From Prauserella salsuginis (GTDB taxonomy: Bacteria; Actinomycetota; Actinomycetes; Mycobacteriales; Pseudonocardiaceae), in NCBI RefSeq assembly GCF_024648885.1, contig NZ_JANBBF010000008.1:124001-188000 (forward strand): a stretch of DNA of 64,000 nucleotides. Reading direction: 5' to 3'. Below the pieces are notes generated by a model. It worked only from the letters and a program-made list of their open reading frames with translations, was not told the DNA's origin and ran no database searches. The number at the start of each line of letters is the position of its first letter. Within the stretch, counting starts at the first letter, position 1. The position numbers and the translations under genes are program-made. Below, one piece after another: positions 16,339-25,473 of the stretch.

Positions 16339-17322
16339 TCACCGGCGCACGGCGCAGGATTCGCGTTCGATGAGGCGCACCGGCAGCACCGTTCTCCTCC
16401 GGTAGCGCCGTTTCGGATTGTCCAGCCGGTCGAACACACGCCGGGCCGCGTGGTCGCCGAGTAGCGCGGGATCCTGGTCGATCACCGTCATCGCAGGCGT
16501 GACCATGTCCGCCATCGGGAAGTCGCCGAATCCGACCACCGCGAAGCGGCCGTCCCGGAGTTGGGGCACCAGCGCCATGCTGCTGCGGGCGTTCGACGAG
16601 AAGATCGCGGTCGGCGGCTCCGGCAGCGCGGTCAGCCTCGCGACGGCCGTAGCCGCACTCTCCCTGTCGACGACGCCGAAAACCTCGCAGGATTCGTCGC
16701 GCTCGATGCCGTGCTCGGCCAGCGCCGCGCGATAGCCGCGCAGCCTGCTCCTGCCGGTCGGCACATCGGAGATGTCGGCCACGAACGCGATCCGCTCGTG
16801 GCCGCGTTCCAACAGATGGGTCACGCCCATCCGCGCGCCGCCTTCGTCGTCCTCCAGAAAGGCGTCGGCGGCAACGCCACCGGGAGCGCGGTCCACGAAC
16901 ACGATGGGAAGCCGGTCCGACCACCGCGTCAGGTACGAGTTGTCCGTCGCGACCGGTGCGATCACCAGGCCGCTGAGTGACTGTGACAGCAGCCGCCCGA
17001 CGAGTGTGCCCTCCTGCTCGGCATCCTCGCCGATCGTGGTGACCATCGTGGACATTCCGTGTTCCACGGCCACGTGGTTCACCGCTTCGGCCACGGCGGC
17101 GAAGAACGGGTCGAGCAGGTCGGGCACGACGACACCGACGACGGGAGCCCTGCCGTTGCGGAACGTGGTGGCCACCGCATTCGGGACGTAGCTCAGCTCC
17201 CGCATGGCGAGCTCGACCCGTGTCCTGGTCTCCGGTAACACGTGCTCGTCGTTGTTGAACACACGCGACACGGTCTTCGCGCTCACTCCGGCGAGCGCGG
17301 CGACATCTCGCATCGTGGTCAT
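16339..17322 (-). CDS. LacI-family transcriptional repressor
   Basis: A 327-residue regulator with the canonical amino-terminal DNA-binding domain (MRDVAALAGVSAKTVSRVFN, residues 4-23, then a hinge helix PNAVATTFR) and a periplasmic-binding-protein-like effector domain ending in the FGDFPMADMVTPAMTVIDQDP dimer region. It lies between the sugar enzymes and the sugar porter. Four copies of a central-CG palindrome, the form of site this family binds, flank those genes. I infer that it represses both transcription units and is induced by the imported sugar or its phosphate. Its own start is 164 bp from the nearer operator, so autoregulation is uncertain. Confidence 0.92.
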   Translation of the reverse strand: MTTMRDVAALAGVSAKTVSRVFNNDEHVLPETRTRVELAMRELSYVPNAVATTFRNGRAPVVGVVVPDLLDPFFAAVAEAVNHVAVEHGMSTMVTTIGEDAEQEGTLVGRLLSQSLSGLVIAPVATDNSYLTRWSDRLPIVFVDRAPGGVAADAFLEDDEGGARMGVTHLLERGHERIAFVADISDVPTGRSRLRGYRAALAEHGIERDESCEVFGVVDRESAATAVARLTALPEPPTAIFSSNARSSMALVPQLRDGRFAVVGFGDFPMADMVTPAMTVIDQDPALLGDHAARRVFDRLDNPKRRYRRRTVLPVRLIERESCAVRR

Positions 17323-17485
17323 GAGATTCGGGCGGACCTTTCGACGAGGGGACGCGCTGGACGCATCGGCTTCGAGCGCAGTGTATCGATTCCGGGCACC
17401 GGTGCTCGGAACCTCGGAGCCCGGCGTCGGTGCCGGTCGGGATCCGAGGAGCTGACGGGCGGCAACGCGCCACGCGTCGTCCCAC

Positions 17486-17528
17486 TATGACACCGGTGAC
17501 GTATCCGAGCTTGACATCGGTGACATGA
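17486..17528. promoter_or_regulatory. Tandem LacI-type operators upstream of the sugar porter
   Basis: TATGACACCGGTGACGTAT (17486-17504, centre 17494/17495) and TTGACATCGGTGACATGA (17511-17528, centre 17518/17519) are spaced 24 bp centre to centre. The downstream site overlaps the TTGACA -35 hexamer. In both operator pairs the downstream centre falls 7 bases after the first base of the -35. Confidence 0.8.
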
Positions 17529-17539
17529 CGCCGTCTACT
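17511..17539 (+). promoter_or_regulatory. Promoter of the sugar porter gene
   Basis: A consensus -35 TTGACA (17511-17516), a 17-bp spacer and TCTACT (17534-17539). The transcript would have a leader of about 105 nt before the ATG at 17651. Confidence 0.65.
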
Positions 17540-17650
17540 GTCCCGGTGCGGCCGCCGTCACGCAGCCGTATGCCTCCGGGTGGGAATCCACCCGGCCCTG
17601 AGCCGTCGCGGATCATCGCGATGCGGGAACGAGACAACGGGAGTCGACAG

Positions 17651-19042
17651 ATGAACGACAACGCTGTCGTCGGCAGCGCCCGTCCGCGCAAGGGCGCGGG
17701 CATGGGCGCCACGGTGATCGCGGCATTCGGTGGCCTACTGTTCGGTTACGACACCGGCATTATCTCCGCGGCACTGCTGTACATCGGGCCGGAGTTCGGC
17801 CTCAGCGACCAGGCCAAGGAATTCGTCGTCGCGTCACTTCTCGTCGGCGCGATCATCGGCGTCGCGGCGGGCGGTGCGATCATGGACCGGCTCGGCAGGC
17901 GCCGGACATTGCTCGCGGTCGCTGTGCTGTTCCTCGCCGGTGCAATCGCCTCCGGAGTGGCGGCGTCGACGACGATCCTCCTGCTGGCACGCATCGTGCT
18001 GGGCCTGGCGATCGGTGCGGCCTCGGTCGCGGTTCCCGCCTACATCGCCGAGATCGCGCCTGCCCATCTGCGCGGCCGGCTGGTGTCGGTGAATCAGTTG
18101 ATGATCTCGTCCGGAATCCTGATCTCGTACATCACCGGGTACGTGCTGTCCGATGCGCAGGCGTGGCGCTGGATGCTCGCCGTCGCGGCCGTGCCGGCCG
18201 TGATCATGCTGGCGGCGTTGCCGATGCTGCCGGAGAGTCCGCGCTGGCTGCTGTCGCAAGGCCGGGAGCAGGAGGCGCGCGCACTGCTGCGGCGCACTCG
18301 TTCCGCGGACGCCGTCGACGACGAGGTCGCCGAGATCACCTCTGCGATGCACGCCGAGAACCGTCACACCTTCCGGGACCTGCTCTCGTCCCGGTTCCGG
18401 CCCGGCATCATTCTCGGCGTCGGCGTCGCCGCGACGAACCAGCTGGTCGGCGTCAACGCCGTCACCTACTACACCCCGACCCTGCTCACCGGCTCGGGCT
18501 TCGGTGACTCCGCGGCGATCCTGTCCTCGGTCGGCCTCGGCATCGCCAACGTCGGCTTCACCCTCGTCGGGCTGCTGCTCGTCGACCGGATCGGCAGACG
18601 CCCGCTGGTGCTCGGCGGCACCGCGCTCGTGGTGCTGTCACTGGTCGTGATCGGCGCCGTGTACGCCTTCACCGACCTCAGCGGCGTGTGGGCGGGCGTG
18701 CTGCTGACGTTCCTCATGATCTACCAGGCGTCCTTCTCGGCGAGCCTCGGCCTGGCGATGTGGCTGGTCAACAGCGAGGTGTTCCCGACAGAGGTGCGCG
18801 GCAAGGCCGGAAGCGCGGGCCTGGCCACGCACTGGATCCTGAACCTCCTGATCTCGGTCACCGTGCTGACGACCATCAACGCGCTGTCGCCCAGTGGGCT
18901 GTTCTGGCTCTACGCGGTCCTCGGCGGACTCGGTCTGCTGTTCCTCCACCGGCGGTTGCCCGAGACCCGCGGGCGCACGCTCGAGGAGGTCGACGCCCAG
19001 CTCAACGGCGGCCCCGCAGCACGCACCTCGGTCGCGAGCTGA
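17651..19042 (+). CDS. Sugar porter (MFS, SP family)
   Basis: A 463-residue, 12-segment proton-sugar symporter. Signatures seen: GGLLFGYDTGIISAAL in the first segment, DRLGRRRT, the PESPRWLLSQGR loop after segment 6, NQLVGVNAVTYYTPT in segment 7, DRIGRRPLVLGG, and a final PETRGRTLEEVD. These are the full set for the GLUT/XylE/GalP group. The ATG at 17651 follows CGGGAG. It is controlled by the operator pair upstream, placing it in one regulon with the FGGY kinase and aldolase, so it probably imports their substrate. Confidence 0.93.
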   Translation: MNDNAVVGSARPRKGAGMGATVIAAFGGLLFGYDTGIISAALLYIGPEFGLSDQAKEFVVASLLVGAIIGVAAGGAIMDRLGRRRTLLAVAVLFLAGAIASGVAASTTILLLARIVLGLAIGAASVAVPAYIAEIAPAHLRGRLVSVNQLMISSGILISYITGYVLSDAQAWRWMLAVAAVPAVIMLAALPMLPESPRWLLSQGREQEARALLRRTRSADAVDDEVAEITSAMHAENRHTFRDLLSSRFRPGIILGVGVAATNQLVGVNAVTYYTPTLLTGSGFGDSAAILSSVGLGIANVGFTLVGLLLVDRIGRRPLVLGGTALVVLSLVVIGAVYAFTDLSGVWAGVLLTFLMIYQASFSASLGLAMWLVNSEVFPTEVRGKAGSAGLATHWILNLLISVTVLTTINALSPSGLFWLYAVLGGLGLLFLHRRLPETRGRTLEEVDAQLNGGPAARTSVAS

Positions 19043-19050
19043 CCCGCGAG

Positions 19051-19089
19051 CGGTGCGCGTGGTCGAGCCCCGCTCGGCCACGCGCACCG
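19051..19089. terminator. Terminator after the sugar porter
   Basis: An 18-bp stem with one G-T pair (19051-19068 with 19072-19089) and a 3-nt loop, between convergent genes. Confidence 0.8.
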
Positions 19090-19103
19090 GTGGGCCACGG
19101 GCT

Positions 19104-19679
19104 TCACCCGGTGCCGGGCGGTCCGTCGAGCACGGTGGGGACGTATTCGAGCAGCTGGAGTCCGCCCTCGAAGGTGCGCTGCGCGATCAGTTCGAGCGTG
19201 ACATCGGGGTACCCGTCGAAGATCCGGTCCCGGCCGCTCGCACCCGTGATGACGGGGAACACGACGAGCCGGAACCGGTCCACCACCCCGGCCCGCAACA
19301 GCGATCGGCACAGGCTGATGCTGCCGAGCGTGCGCAGGGACCTGCCGTCGCCGTCCTTCCGCTCGCGCACCGTGTCCACAGCCTCGTCGGCGACGAGCTC
19401 GGTGTTGTCCCACGACAGCGGAGCCTGCAGCGTCGAGGAGAACACCACTTTCGGAGTCGCGGTCAGCTGCGCCATACCGGGGTCGCCGCGCGCGTCGGCC
19501 GCGAACCCGGACATCAGCCGGTACGTCGTCGCACCCATGAGCAGGGTGCAGTCGGCTGTTCCGTCCTCGTCGAGCCAGGCGAGATACTCCGGTGATTCCA
19601 TGCCCCAGAACCCCGGCCAGCCCTCGGCGGCGCCATAGCCGTCGAGCGAGATAATGAAGTCGACCATCAGATCCGGCAT
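19104..19679 (-). CDS. RibD C-terminal/dihydrofolate reductase-like protein
   Basis: A 191-residue protein of the RibD carboxy-terminal fold, which uses NADPH in characterised members. Seen: VDFIISLDGYGA at the start, LLMGATTYRLM (the conserved GRxTY-like loop), STPKVVFSSTL-type beta strand (ATPKVVFSSTLQ), and a final LGSISLCRSLLRAGVVDRFRL segment. Proteins like this are common and mostly uncharacterised; the reaction is unknown. The ATG at 19679 is chosen; a GTG one codon upstream and an ATG five codons downstream are alternatives. It is divergent from the ABC exporter permease, 80 bp away. Confidence 0.8.
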   Translation of the reverse strand: MPDLMVDFIISLDGYGAAEGWPGFWGMESPEYLAWLDEDGTADCTLLMGATTYRLMSGFAADARGDPGMAQLTATPKVVFSSTLQAPLSWDNTELVADEAVDTVRERKDGDGRSLRTLGSISLCRSLLRAGVVDRFRLVVFPVITGASGRDRIFDGYPDVTLELIAQRTFEGGLQLLEYVPTVLDGPPGTG

Positions 19680-19759
19680 CACGCGCTCATTTCGCTCCCC
19701 GGGGACGATCCTGGGAATTCTCCCGTAACCCGAGCCCGAACGCACTACAGTTCCCGCTC

Positions 19760-22357
19760 ATGCGGCGACGACGGCGGCCAGGACTGCTCCGCATGCCCCT
19801 GGCGTGGCGGACCGCGCCGAAGGCCGCCCTGTCGAGCCCGCTGGTCGCGCTCGTCACCGCGGCCACCGCCCTGCTCACCTGTTTCCTCGCCACGGCCACC
19901 CCGCTGCACACCTCGGCCTCCGCGGGCGCGGCGATCGCGGGCCGTGCCGAGAGCGTGTGCGAGGACCAGTACGGCCCGTTCTTCAACGCCCGCTCGCTCT
20001 CGCGGTCCGACGCGCAGCTGGTGTCCGACACCGTCCGCGCCCGCGCCGGCGAGCACGGCTTCGGCCGGCCGATGGTCGGCATGTACACGCCGGTGGGTGC
20101 CGCCGAGTTCGACGGCGAGACGTTCGACTACCGACTCGCCTACCGCGACGGGGGCGTGGACGATCTCGAACTGCTCCGCGGCACCAGCGCGTCCGGGCTG
20201 TGGCTGGGCACCGAGCTCGCCGACGCCGAGAACATCCCGCTCGGCACCCGTGGAGCCGGCGGCGCGCTGCCGCCCGCGACCGGCGTCTACCGGGACCTGC
20301 ACCTGCCCGCACCCGGCCCGTGGTGTTCGGTCCGCGACATGACGGTCACCAACCGGCTCGTCGACCACATCGAGACCGGCGCCATCGTCTTCGCCACCGA
20401 CCAGCGGGCGTTCGACCGAGCCGTCCGCCAGTTCGACCGGTTGGAACGCGCGGTCGTCAGCTTCCGGCTGCCACCACCTGCCACGCTCGCCGAGGCCGAG
20501 GACCGCGCCGCCCGTGCCCGCGCCCTGATCGCCGACGTCGAGGCCGACCTGCAGGCGGGCGGTCATGCCGGCCTGGTGCACGGCTCCGTCCCGTTCCAGC
20601 GATCCATCGACCTCGCGAACCGCGCGGAGACCAACGTGGGCCTGTCGATCCTGCCGTTGGCGATTCTGGCGGTCCTCGTCGGCTGCGCCGGGGCAGGCAC
20701 GCTCGCCGTGCAGTGGTACCAGCGCCGGCATGCGCGGATCAGACTTCTCTCCTCCCGCGGGTACGGGCCCGGGGCGCTCGGTCTGCTGGCGCTCGCCGAA
20801 CTGGGGCTGCCCATGGCGTTCGGCGGTGTGGCAGGCGTCCTGCTGGCCCGCGGATTGCTCCCCGCCTACGGCCCACCCGGCGAAATGGACCCGGCCGAGT
20901 TCTGGACGGCGGCGGGATACGGCACCGGAGCACTGGTGCTGTCGCTGGCGCTGCTGGTGTCGGTCGTGGCGGTGCGGGCGCACCGGGAGTTCCAACAGGG
21001 CCGTGCCTCGGGCAGACGGGCCCGGCGCCGGCTGGCGGCCTACCTGCCGTGGGAACTCGCCACCGCTGCCGTGGCCTGCGCGGGCTGGCTGCGCCTGGCC
21101 GAGTACGGCGGCACGTCCCGGCTCGGCGATCCGCTCCCCCAGGTCGATCCGCTGGCTCTGACCTACCCCGTCGCGGTGGTACTCACGGTCGGGATCGTCG
21201 TGGCGCGGCTGACCTTCCTCGCGCTGCGGCTCTCGCACCGGGCCCGGCTGTGGTCGCGGCCCGCGTTGCAGCTCGCGATCCGCCGCCTCGCCGGTGCCCG
21301 CGCCGCCGTGGTCGGCGTGCTGGTGATCGCGATGCTCGCCGTCGGCACCCTCGCGGTCGGGACCGGCGTGGCCGAGGGGCAGCGGAGTGCGCTAGAGAAC
21401 AAGACGGGCATGTACGTCGGAGCCGAGTCCTCCGTGGACGTCGAGCGCACCGTCGGCACCGGGGAGACAGCCCTGCCCGAAGGTGCGCGGGCCGGCACCT
21501 CGCTCATCGGCCGGTTCAACTACACGGCGGGCGAGCCCACCGTCGCCGTCGTCGACCCGGACACGTTCCTCGACGCCGCCTGGACCGGCACGTTCGACGA
21601 CACCCGGATCGGCGAGGTGCTGCAACGCGTTTCCGCGCCGGCCGAAGGGACCGTGCCCGCCATCAGCATCGGTGCGGCAGGCGCGGCACCTCCCACGGTG
21701 ACCGGCCTGCCGCCGCTGGAGGTCACGGCCCGGCTCGACGCCTTCCCGCTGCTCGGCGGCGAGCCCGGCTACGTCGTCTCCCGGACAGCCCTCACCGACG
21801 CCCAGCTGGCGGAGGTTCCGCAGTGGACGGTGCTGTCGTCGGGGCCGCTCCAGGAGCTGACGACAGCCTTCCGGGACGCCGGCCTGGTGCATCCGAACGC
21901 CGAGAGCCGCGCCGACGTGCTCGACGCGCTGCCGTTCCACGTCGTCGAGTGGACGTTCTCGTTCGTGACGCTGCTGGGCATCGTCCTCGCCGTGGTGGCC
22001 GTGCTGATCCTGGTGGTGGCGGTCGAGACCCGTCGCAGGCAGAACGCACTCGCCGCCACGCTGCTGGTGCGGATGGGGATGCGCCCGGCCGCGCTGTTGC
22101 GCAGCCATCTGGCCGAACTCGGTGCGATCGGCGGGCTCGCCACCGTGGCCGGCGTGGCGAGCGGCGTGACCGTGGCCGCGGTCTCCGTGCGCCAGTTCGA
22201 TCCGGTCCGCTGGCTCGCGCCGGTTCCCCAGCTGCCCGACCTCACCGGTTTGATCGTGACCGTGGTCGGCGTGAGCACCGTCGTGGTGCTGCTGACCGCA
22301 CTGCTCGCGGTGCGCTCCGCGCGTACCGCCGTCCCCGCGGAGCTGCTACGTGCCTGA
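19760..22357 (+). CDS. Large FtsX/MacB-type ABC transporter permease
   Basis: An 865-residue permease with an early signal-anchor helix (about 25-48), a large extracytoplasmic region, then membrane helices near residues 295-315, 345-370, 390-415, a middle group, a second large extracytoplasmic region, and three helices at the end (about 735-760, 790-815, 835-858). This is the duplicated FtsX layout of type VII ABC systems, which do mechanotransmission or lipoprotein/peptide handling at the outer face of the membrane. ATG at 19760 follows TACAGT by 8 nt, so a leaderless message is likely. It overlaps the first ATPase gene by 8 bases. Confidence 0.85.
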   Translation: MRRRRRPGLLRMPLAWRTAPKAALSSPLVALVTAATALLTCFLATATPLHTSASAGAAIAGRAESVCEDQYGPFFNARSLSRSDAQLVSDTVRARAGEHGFGRPMVGMYTPVGAAEFDGETFDYRLAYRDGGVDDLELLRGTSASGLWLGTELADAENIPLGTRGAGGALPPATGVYRDLHLPAPGPWCSVRDMTVTNRLVDHIETGAIVFATDQRAFDRAVRQFDRLERAVVSFRLPPPATLAEAEDRAARARALIADVEADLQAGGHAGLVHGSVPFQRSIDLANRAETNVGLSILPLAILAVLVGCAGAGTLAVQWYQRRHARIRLLSSRGYGPGALGLLALAELGLPMAFGGVAGVLLARGLLPAYGPPGEMDPAEFWTAAGYGTGALVLSLALLVSVVAVRAHREFQQGRASGRRARRRLAAYLPWELATAAVACAGWLRLAEYGGTSRLGDPLPQVDPLALTYPVAVVLTVGIVVARLTFLALRLSHRARLWSRPALQLAIRRLAGARAAVVGVLVIAMLAVGTLAVGTGVAEGQRSALENKTGMYVGAESSVDVERTVGTGETALPEGARAGTSLIGRFNYTAGEPTVAVVDPDTFLDAAWTGTFDDTRIGEVLQRVSAPAEGTVPAISIGAAGAAPPTVTGLPPLEVTARLDAFPLLGGEPGYVVSRTALTDAQLAEVPQWTVLSSGPLQELTTAFRDAGLVHPNAESRADVLDALPFHVVEWTFSFVTLLGIVLAVVAVLILVVAVETRRRQNALAATLLVRMGMRPAALLRSHLAELGAIGGLATVAGVASGVTVAAVSVRQFDPVRWLAPVPQLPDLTGLIVTVVGVSTVVVLLTALLAVRSARTAVPAELLRA

Positions 22358-23081
22358 ATCCCCTACCGGCCGCGCCACCTACCGGCTCCGATCCGTGTGC
22401 GTCGACTACGCGACCCCGGCCGGGCCGGTGGCAGGCGCGCGGGACATCACCCTCGACGTGCCGGCCTCCGGCATGACCGTGCTCGCCGGCCCTTCGGGGT
22501 CCGGCAAATCGACACTGTTGCGGGTGCTCGGGCTGGTCGAACGTCCCGACCGGGGAACCGTGGAACTGGACGGCACGGACGTCGCCGGGCTCTCACACCG
22601 GCGCAGGCGCGCACTGCGCCGCGACCGGATCAGCCTCGTGTTCCAGAACCCGGTGGACAACCTGCTGCCCCAGCTGTCGGTGACCGGCAATCTCCGCGCG
22701 GCCGCCGAGTCCGCAGGCCACGACCACACCACCGACGACGACATCCTCGGCGAGCTCGGACTCGACGGCACCGGCGACTGGAGCGTGTCGGCACTGTCGG
22801 GCGGGCAGCAACAGCGGCTCGCGTTCGGCTGCGCACTGGCCCGCCGCACCCCGGTGATCCTCGCGGACGAACCGACGTCGCAGTTGGACGACGTGTCGGC
22901 CGAGCGCGTGCTGGACGTGCTGCGCCGGCTCGCCGACCACGACCTCACGATCGTGGTCACCTCCCACGACGGCCGCCTCATCGACCTGGCCACCCACCTC
23001 GTCCGGCTGCGGGACGGCGCGCTGCACGACGTTCCCCCCGCGGGCGATACGCGGACGCCGAAGGGAGTCGACACCCCATGA
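22350..23081 (+). CDS. ABC transporter ATPase, LolD/MacB-like
   Basis: A 243-residue nucleotide-binding protein: Walker A GPSGSGKST (47-55), Q-loop VFQNP near 98, signature LSGGQQQR (149-156), Walker B VILADE (169-174), D-loop SQLD and H-loop SHD. The GTG start overlaps the permease stop, and its own stop overlaps the next ATPase start (ATGA), so the three genes form one tightly coupled operon. It probably energises the large permease, together with the second ATPase as a heterodimer. Confidence 0.9.
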   Translation: MPESPTGRATYRLRSVCVDYATPAGPVAGARDITLDVPASGMTVLAGPSGSGKSTLLRVLGLVERPDRGTVELDGTDVAGLSHRRRRALRRDRISLVFQNPVDNLLPQLSVTGNLRAAAESAGHDHTTDDDILGELGLDGTGDWSVSALSGGQQQRLAFGCALARRTPVILADEPTSQLDDVSAERVLDVLRRLADHDLTIVVTSHDGRLIDLATHLVRLRDGALHDVPPAGDTRTPKGVDTP

Positions 23082-23806
23082 CGGCCACGGACCTCACGGC
23101 GGGCTCCGGGAGCGCAGACGGACTTCGGGCCACCGGCCTGCGCCGCAGCTTCCCGCACCCCGGCGGGGACGTCGACGTGCTCCGCGGCGTCGACGTCACG
23201 GTCGGGGCGGGCGAACTGGTGACGATCGCGGGCCGTTCGGGTTCGGGCAAGAGCACACTGCTGGCACTGCTGTCCGGTTTCGACACGGCCGACGCCGGTT
23301 CGGTGCTGATCGCGGGCGAACCCGTCACCGCGGACGTGCCGTGGCAGCGGTGCGCCTTGCTGCCGCAGGCGCTCGGCTTGGTGCAGGAGCTCACCGCCGG
23401 CGAGAACGTGGCCCTGCCGCTGCGGTTGAGGCACGTTCCGGACTCCGAGGTCATCGCCACGACGACGGAGCTGCTGGCGGCACTGCGCCTCGACGGGCTC
23501 TCCGACCGCTACCCGCCCGAGCTGTCGTTCGGACAGCAGCAGCGCGTCGCGCTGGCCAGAGCACTCGCGCCGCACCCGACCGTCCTCGTCGCGGACGAAC
23601 CAACCGCCCACCTCGACGCGGGCACGGTACCTGCGGTGCTGTCGGTGCTGCGCGCTCATGCCGACGGCGGCGGCGCGGTGCTCGTCGCGACCCACGACGA
23701 CGCCGTGCACGCCATCGCCGACCGCCGGCTCGATCTCACCGGCGGTGTCATCGCCCGAGTCCCGGACACCCACGGTGGCACCGTCGCCGAGAACGTCCTC
23801 CGGTGA
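23078..23806 (+). CDS. Second ABC transporter ATPase with variant signature
   Basis: A 242-residue paralogue of the preceding ATPase. Walker A is GRSGSGKST (52-60) and Walker B VLVADE (169-174), followed by AHLD and a THDD H-loop. The signature reads LSFGQQQR (149-156) instead of LSGGQ, a change at a residue that contacts ATP. The Q-loop segment is LLPQALGL. The variant could leave one of two composite ATP sites less active, as in several heterodimeric ABC proteins; that is inference. ATG at 23078 overlaps the previous stop codon. Confidence 0.9.
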   Translation: MTATDLTAGSGSADGLRATGLRRSFPHPGGDVDVLRGVDVTVGAGELVTIAGRSGSGKSTLLALLSGFDTADAGSVLIAGEPVTADVPWQRCALLPQALGLVQELTAGENVALPLRLRHVPDSEVIATTTELLAALRLDGLSDRYPPELSFGQQQRVALARALAPHPTVLVADEPTAHLDAGTVPAVLSVLRAHADGGGAVLVATHDDAVHAIADRRLDLTGGVIARVPDTHGGTVAENVLR

Positions 23807-23903
23807 GACCACACCCGGCACGGCAGCGGTGACCGGACGGCCCGGCCCGAATCGGGACACCACCGTATCCGGACGAAACGTCGACGACCGTAGAATCACC
23901 GCG

Positions 23904-24983
23904 ATGGCCAGATCTCGCTGGTGGCTCGGTGCATGTGCACTGGCCGGGGTTGTCCTGCTCGTCGCGGTGTTCGCGCTGATGACGGCCGACCGACAACCCG
24001 ACGACCTCACCGGCCCGCCCGGTCGCGGACCACTCACCGTGGTCTCGATCGGTGACAGCACCGTCTCCGGCGAGGGCACGGGCGACTACACCGCTGCCAC
24101 CGACGGCACGGACGGCAACTGGTGTCACCGCTCCCCCCGCGCGCTGGTCAACCACATCGAGTTGCGGGGCGTCACCGAACACGTCAACCTGGCCTGTTCC
24201 GGAGCGGCGTCGAAGCACATCCGCCTCGGCGACGAGAAACAGTGGACCGAGCCGTCACAAGCGCAGCAGCTGCGGGAACTGGTGACCGACCACCGGGTCG
24301 CGGCCGTGGTCGTGGGTATCGGAGCGAACGACGAGCCGCAGTTCTCCCGCCTGATCTCGCAGTGCTTTACCGCGTGGTTCTCCGACGAGGCCGCGCCGTG
24401 CAACGAGAACATCCGGTCCGACTGGCAGCAGCGCATCGACACGATGGTGCCGAAGGTCGCCCGGGCCCTGAACGACATCCAGACGGTCCTGCGCGAGGCC
24501 GGCTATCAGCGTGACGACTACCAGCTCGTGCTGCAGTCGTACGCGTCACCGATCGGACCGGACATGCCGGAGAGCCTTCGCAACCTCGACGGCTGCCCGT
24601 TCCGCAAGGCCGACCTGCGCTGGGTTCGCGACACCGGCGCCGTCGACCTGGCCGCGGGCCTGCGCCGCGCGGCACAGCAAGCCGGCGCGAGATTCCTCGA
24701 CCTGTCCCGCGCGGCGCTGGGCCACGAGGCGTGCAGCGGCGGCGACGACAAGAACTCGGAATGGTTCACCCGGTTCACCGTCCGCTGGTCCGACCTGGAA
24801 CACACCGACCGTGCGAGCCATGCGATTCAGGAGTCGTTCCACCCCAACGCCCGCGGGCACCGGCAGTTCGCACGCTGCCTGAGCGAGTTCCTCGCGTCCA
24901 CAGAGGACTCCGCCGCCTGTCTCTCGGGCGACGACGGAAACCTCCACCCCGCGGCATCGGTGAGAGCCGAACACGGCCGGTGA
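23904..24983 (+). CDS. Membrane-anchored SGNH/GDSL hydrolase
   Basis: A 359-residue protein with one amino-terminal membrane segment (about 7-27) and an extracytoplasmic SGNH esterase domain. Seen: VVSIGDSTVSGEG with the nucleophile S52, a VVVGIGANDEP block carrying the conserved Asn, and FHPNARGHRQFARC with the catalytic His near the end. Six or more cysteines (for example CPFRK, ACSGG, ARCLSEF) suggest disulfides, as expected outside the cell. Likely substrates are lipids or acylated glycans. The ATG at 23904 is 7 nt after TAGAAT (23891-23896), another leaderless layout. It follows the ABC operon by 97 bp. Confidence 0.85.
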   Translation: MARSRWWLGACALAGVVLLVAVFALMTADRQPDDLTGPPGRGPLTVVSIGDSTVSGEGTGDYTAATDGTDGNWCHRSPRALVNHIELRGVTEHVNLACSGAASKHIRLGDEKQWTEPSQAQQLRELVTDHRVAAVVVGIGANDEPQFSRLISQCFTAWFSDEAAPCNENIRSDWQQRIDTMVPKVARALNDIQTVLREAGYQRDDYQLVLQSYASPIGPDMPESLRNLDGCPFRKADLRWVRDTGAVDLAAGLRRAAQQAGARFLDLSRAALGHEACSGGDDKNSEWFTRFTVRWSDLEHTDRASHAIQESFHPNARGHRQFARCLSEFLASTEDSAACLSGDDGNLHPAASVRAEHGR

Positions 24984-24996
24984 CGCGGGCGGCCCG

Positions 24997-25473
24997 TCAC
25001 AGGGTCGGCGAGCGTCCTTCGAACGGCGTGGACAGCACGACCGTCGTCCGCGTCGACACCTTCGCGACCTCCCGGATGCGCCGCAGCAGGTCCTCCAGCC
25101 CCAACGGGGACGGCACCCGCACCAGCAGGATGTACGACTCATCGCCCGCCACCGAGTAGCACGACTCGATCTCGGCGATGTGCTCCAGCCGCTGCGGGTA
25201 GTCGTCGGGTGCCGCCGGGTCGTTGGGGGTGAGCGAGATCAGCGCCGTCAGCGGGAGGCCGATCTGCTCGCCGTCGAGCTTGGCTGTGTAGCCGCGGATG
25301 ACGCCTCGCTGTTCGAGCCTGCGCACCCGCTGGTGGACCGCCGACACCGACAGGCCCACCCGCTCGGCGAGGTCGGTGAAGCTGCGCCGCCCGTCGGCCG
25401 ACAGCTCCGCCACGATCGCCTTGTCCAGTGGCTCCAACCCGGCGCCCGGCGTGCTTGCCCCGGATGCCGTCAT
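24997..25473 (-). CDS. Lrp/AsnC-family regulator
   Basis: A 158-residue feast/famine regulator: winged helix-turn-helix (LDKAIVAELSADGRRSFTDLAERVGLSVSAVHQRVRRLE, about residues 16-54) followed by an RAM/AsnC effector domain ending in TTVVLSTPFEGR. Family members sense amino acids. The start overlaps the stop codon of the upstream Xaa-Pro peptidase by 4 bases (ATGA), so the regulator is co-translated with a peptidase that releases amino acids. A role in amino acid or peptide response fits this context. Confidence 0.9.
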   Translation of the reverse strand: MTASGASTPGAGLEPLDKAIVAELSADGRRSFTDLAERVGLSVSAVHQRVRRLEQRGVIRGYTAKLDGEQIGLPLTALISLTPNDPAAPDDYPQRLEHIAEIESCYSVAGDESYILLVRVPSPLGLEDLLRRIREVAKVSTRTTVVLSTPFEGRSPTL

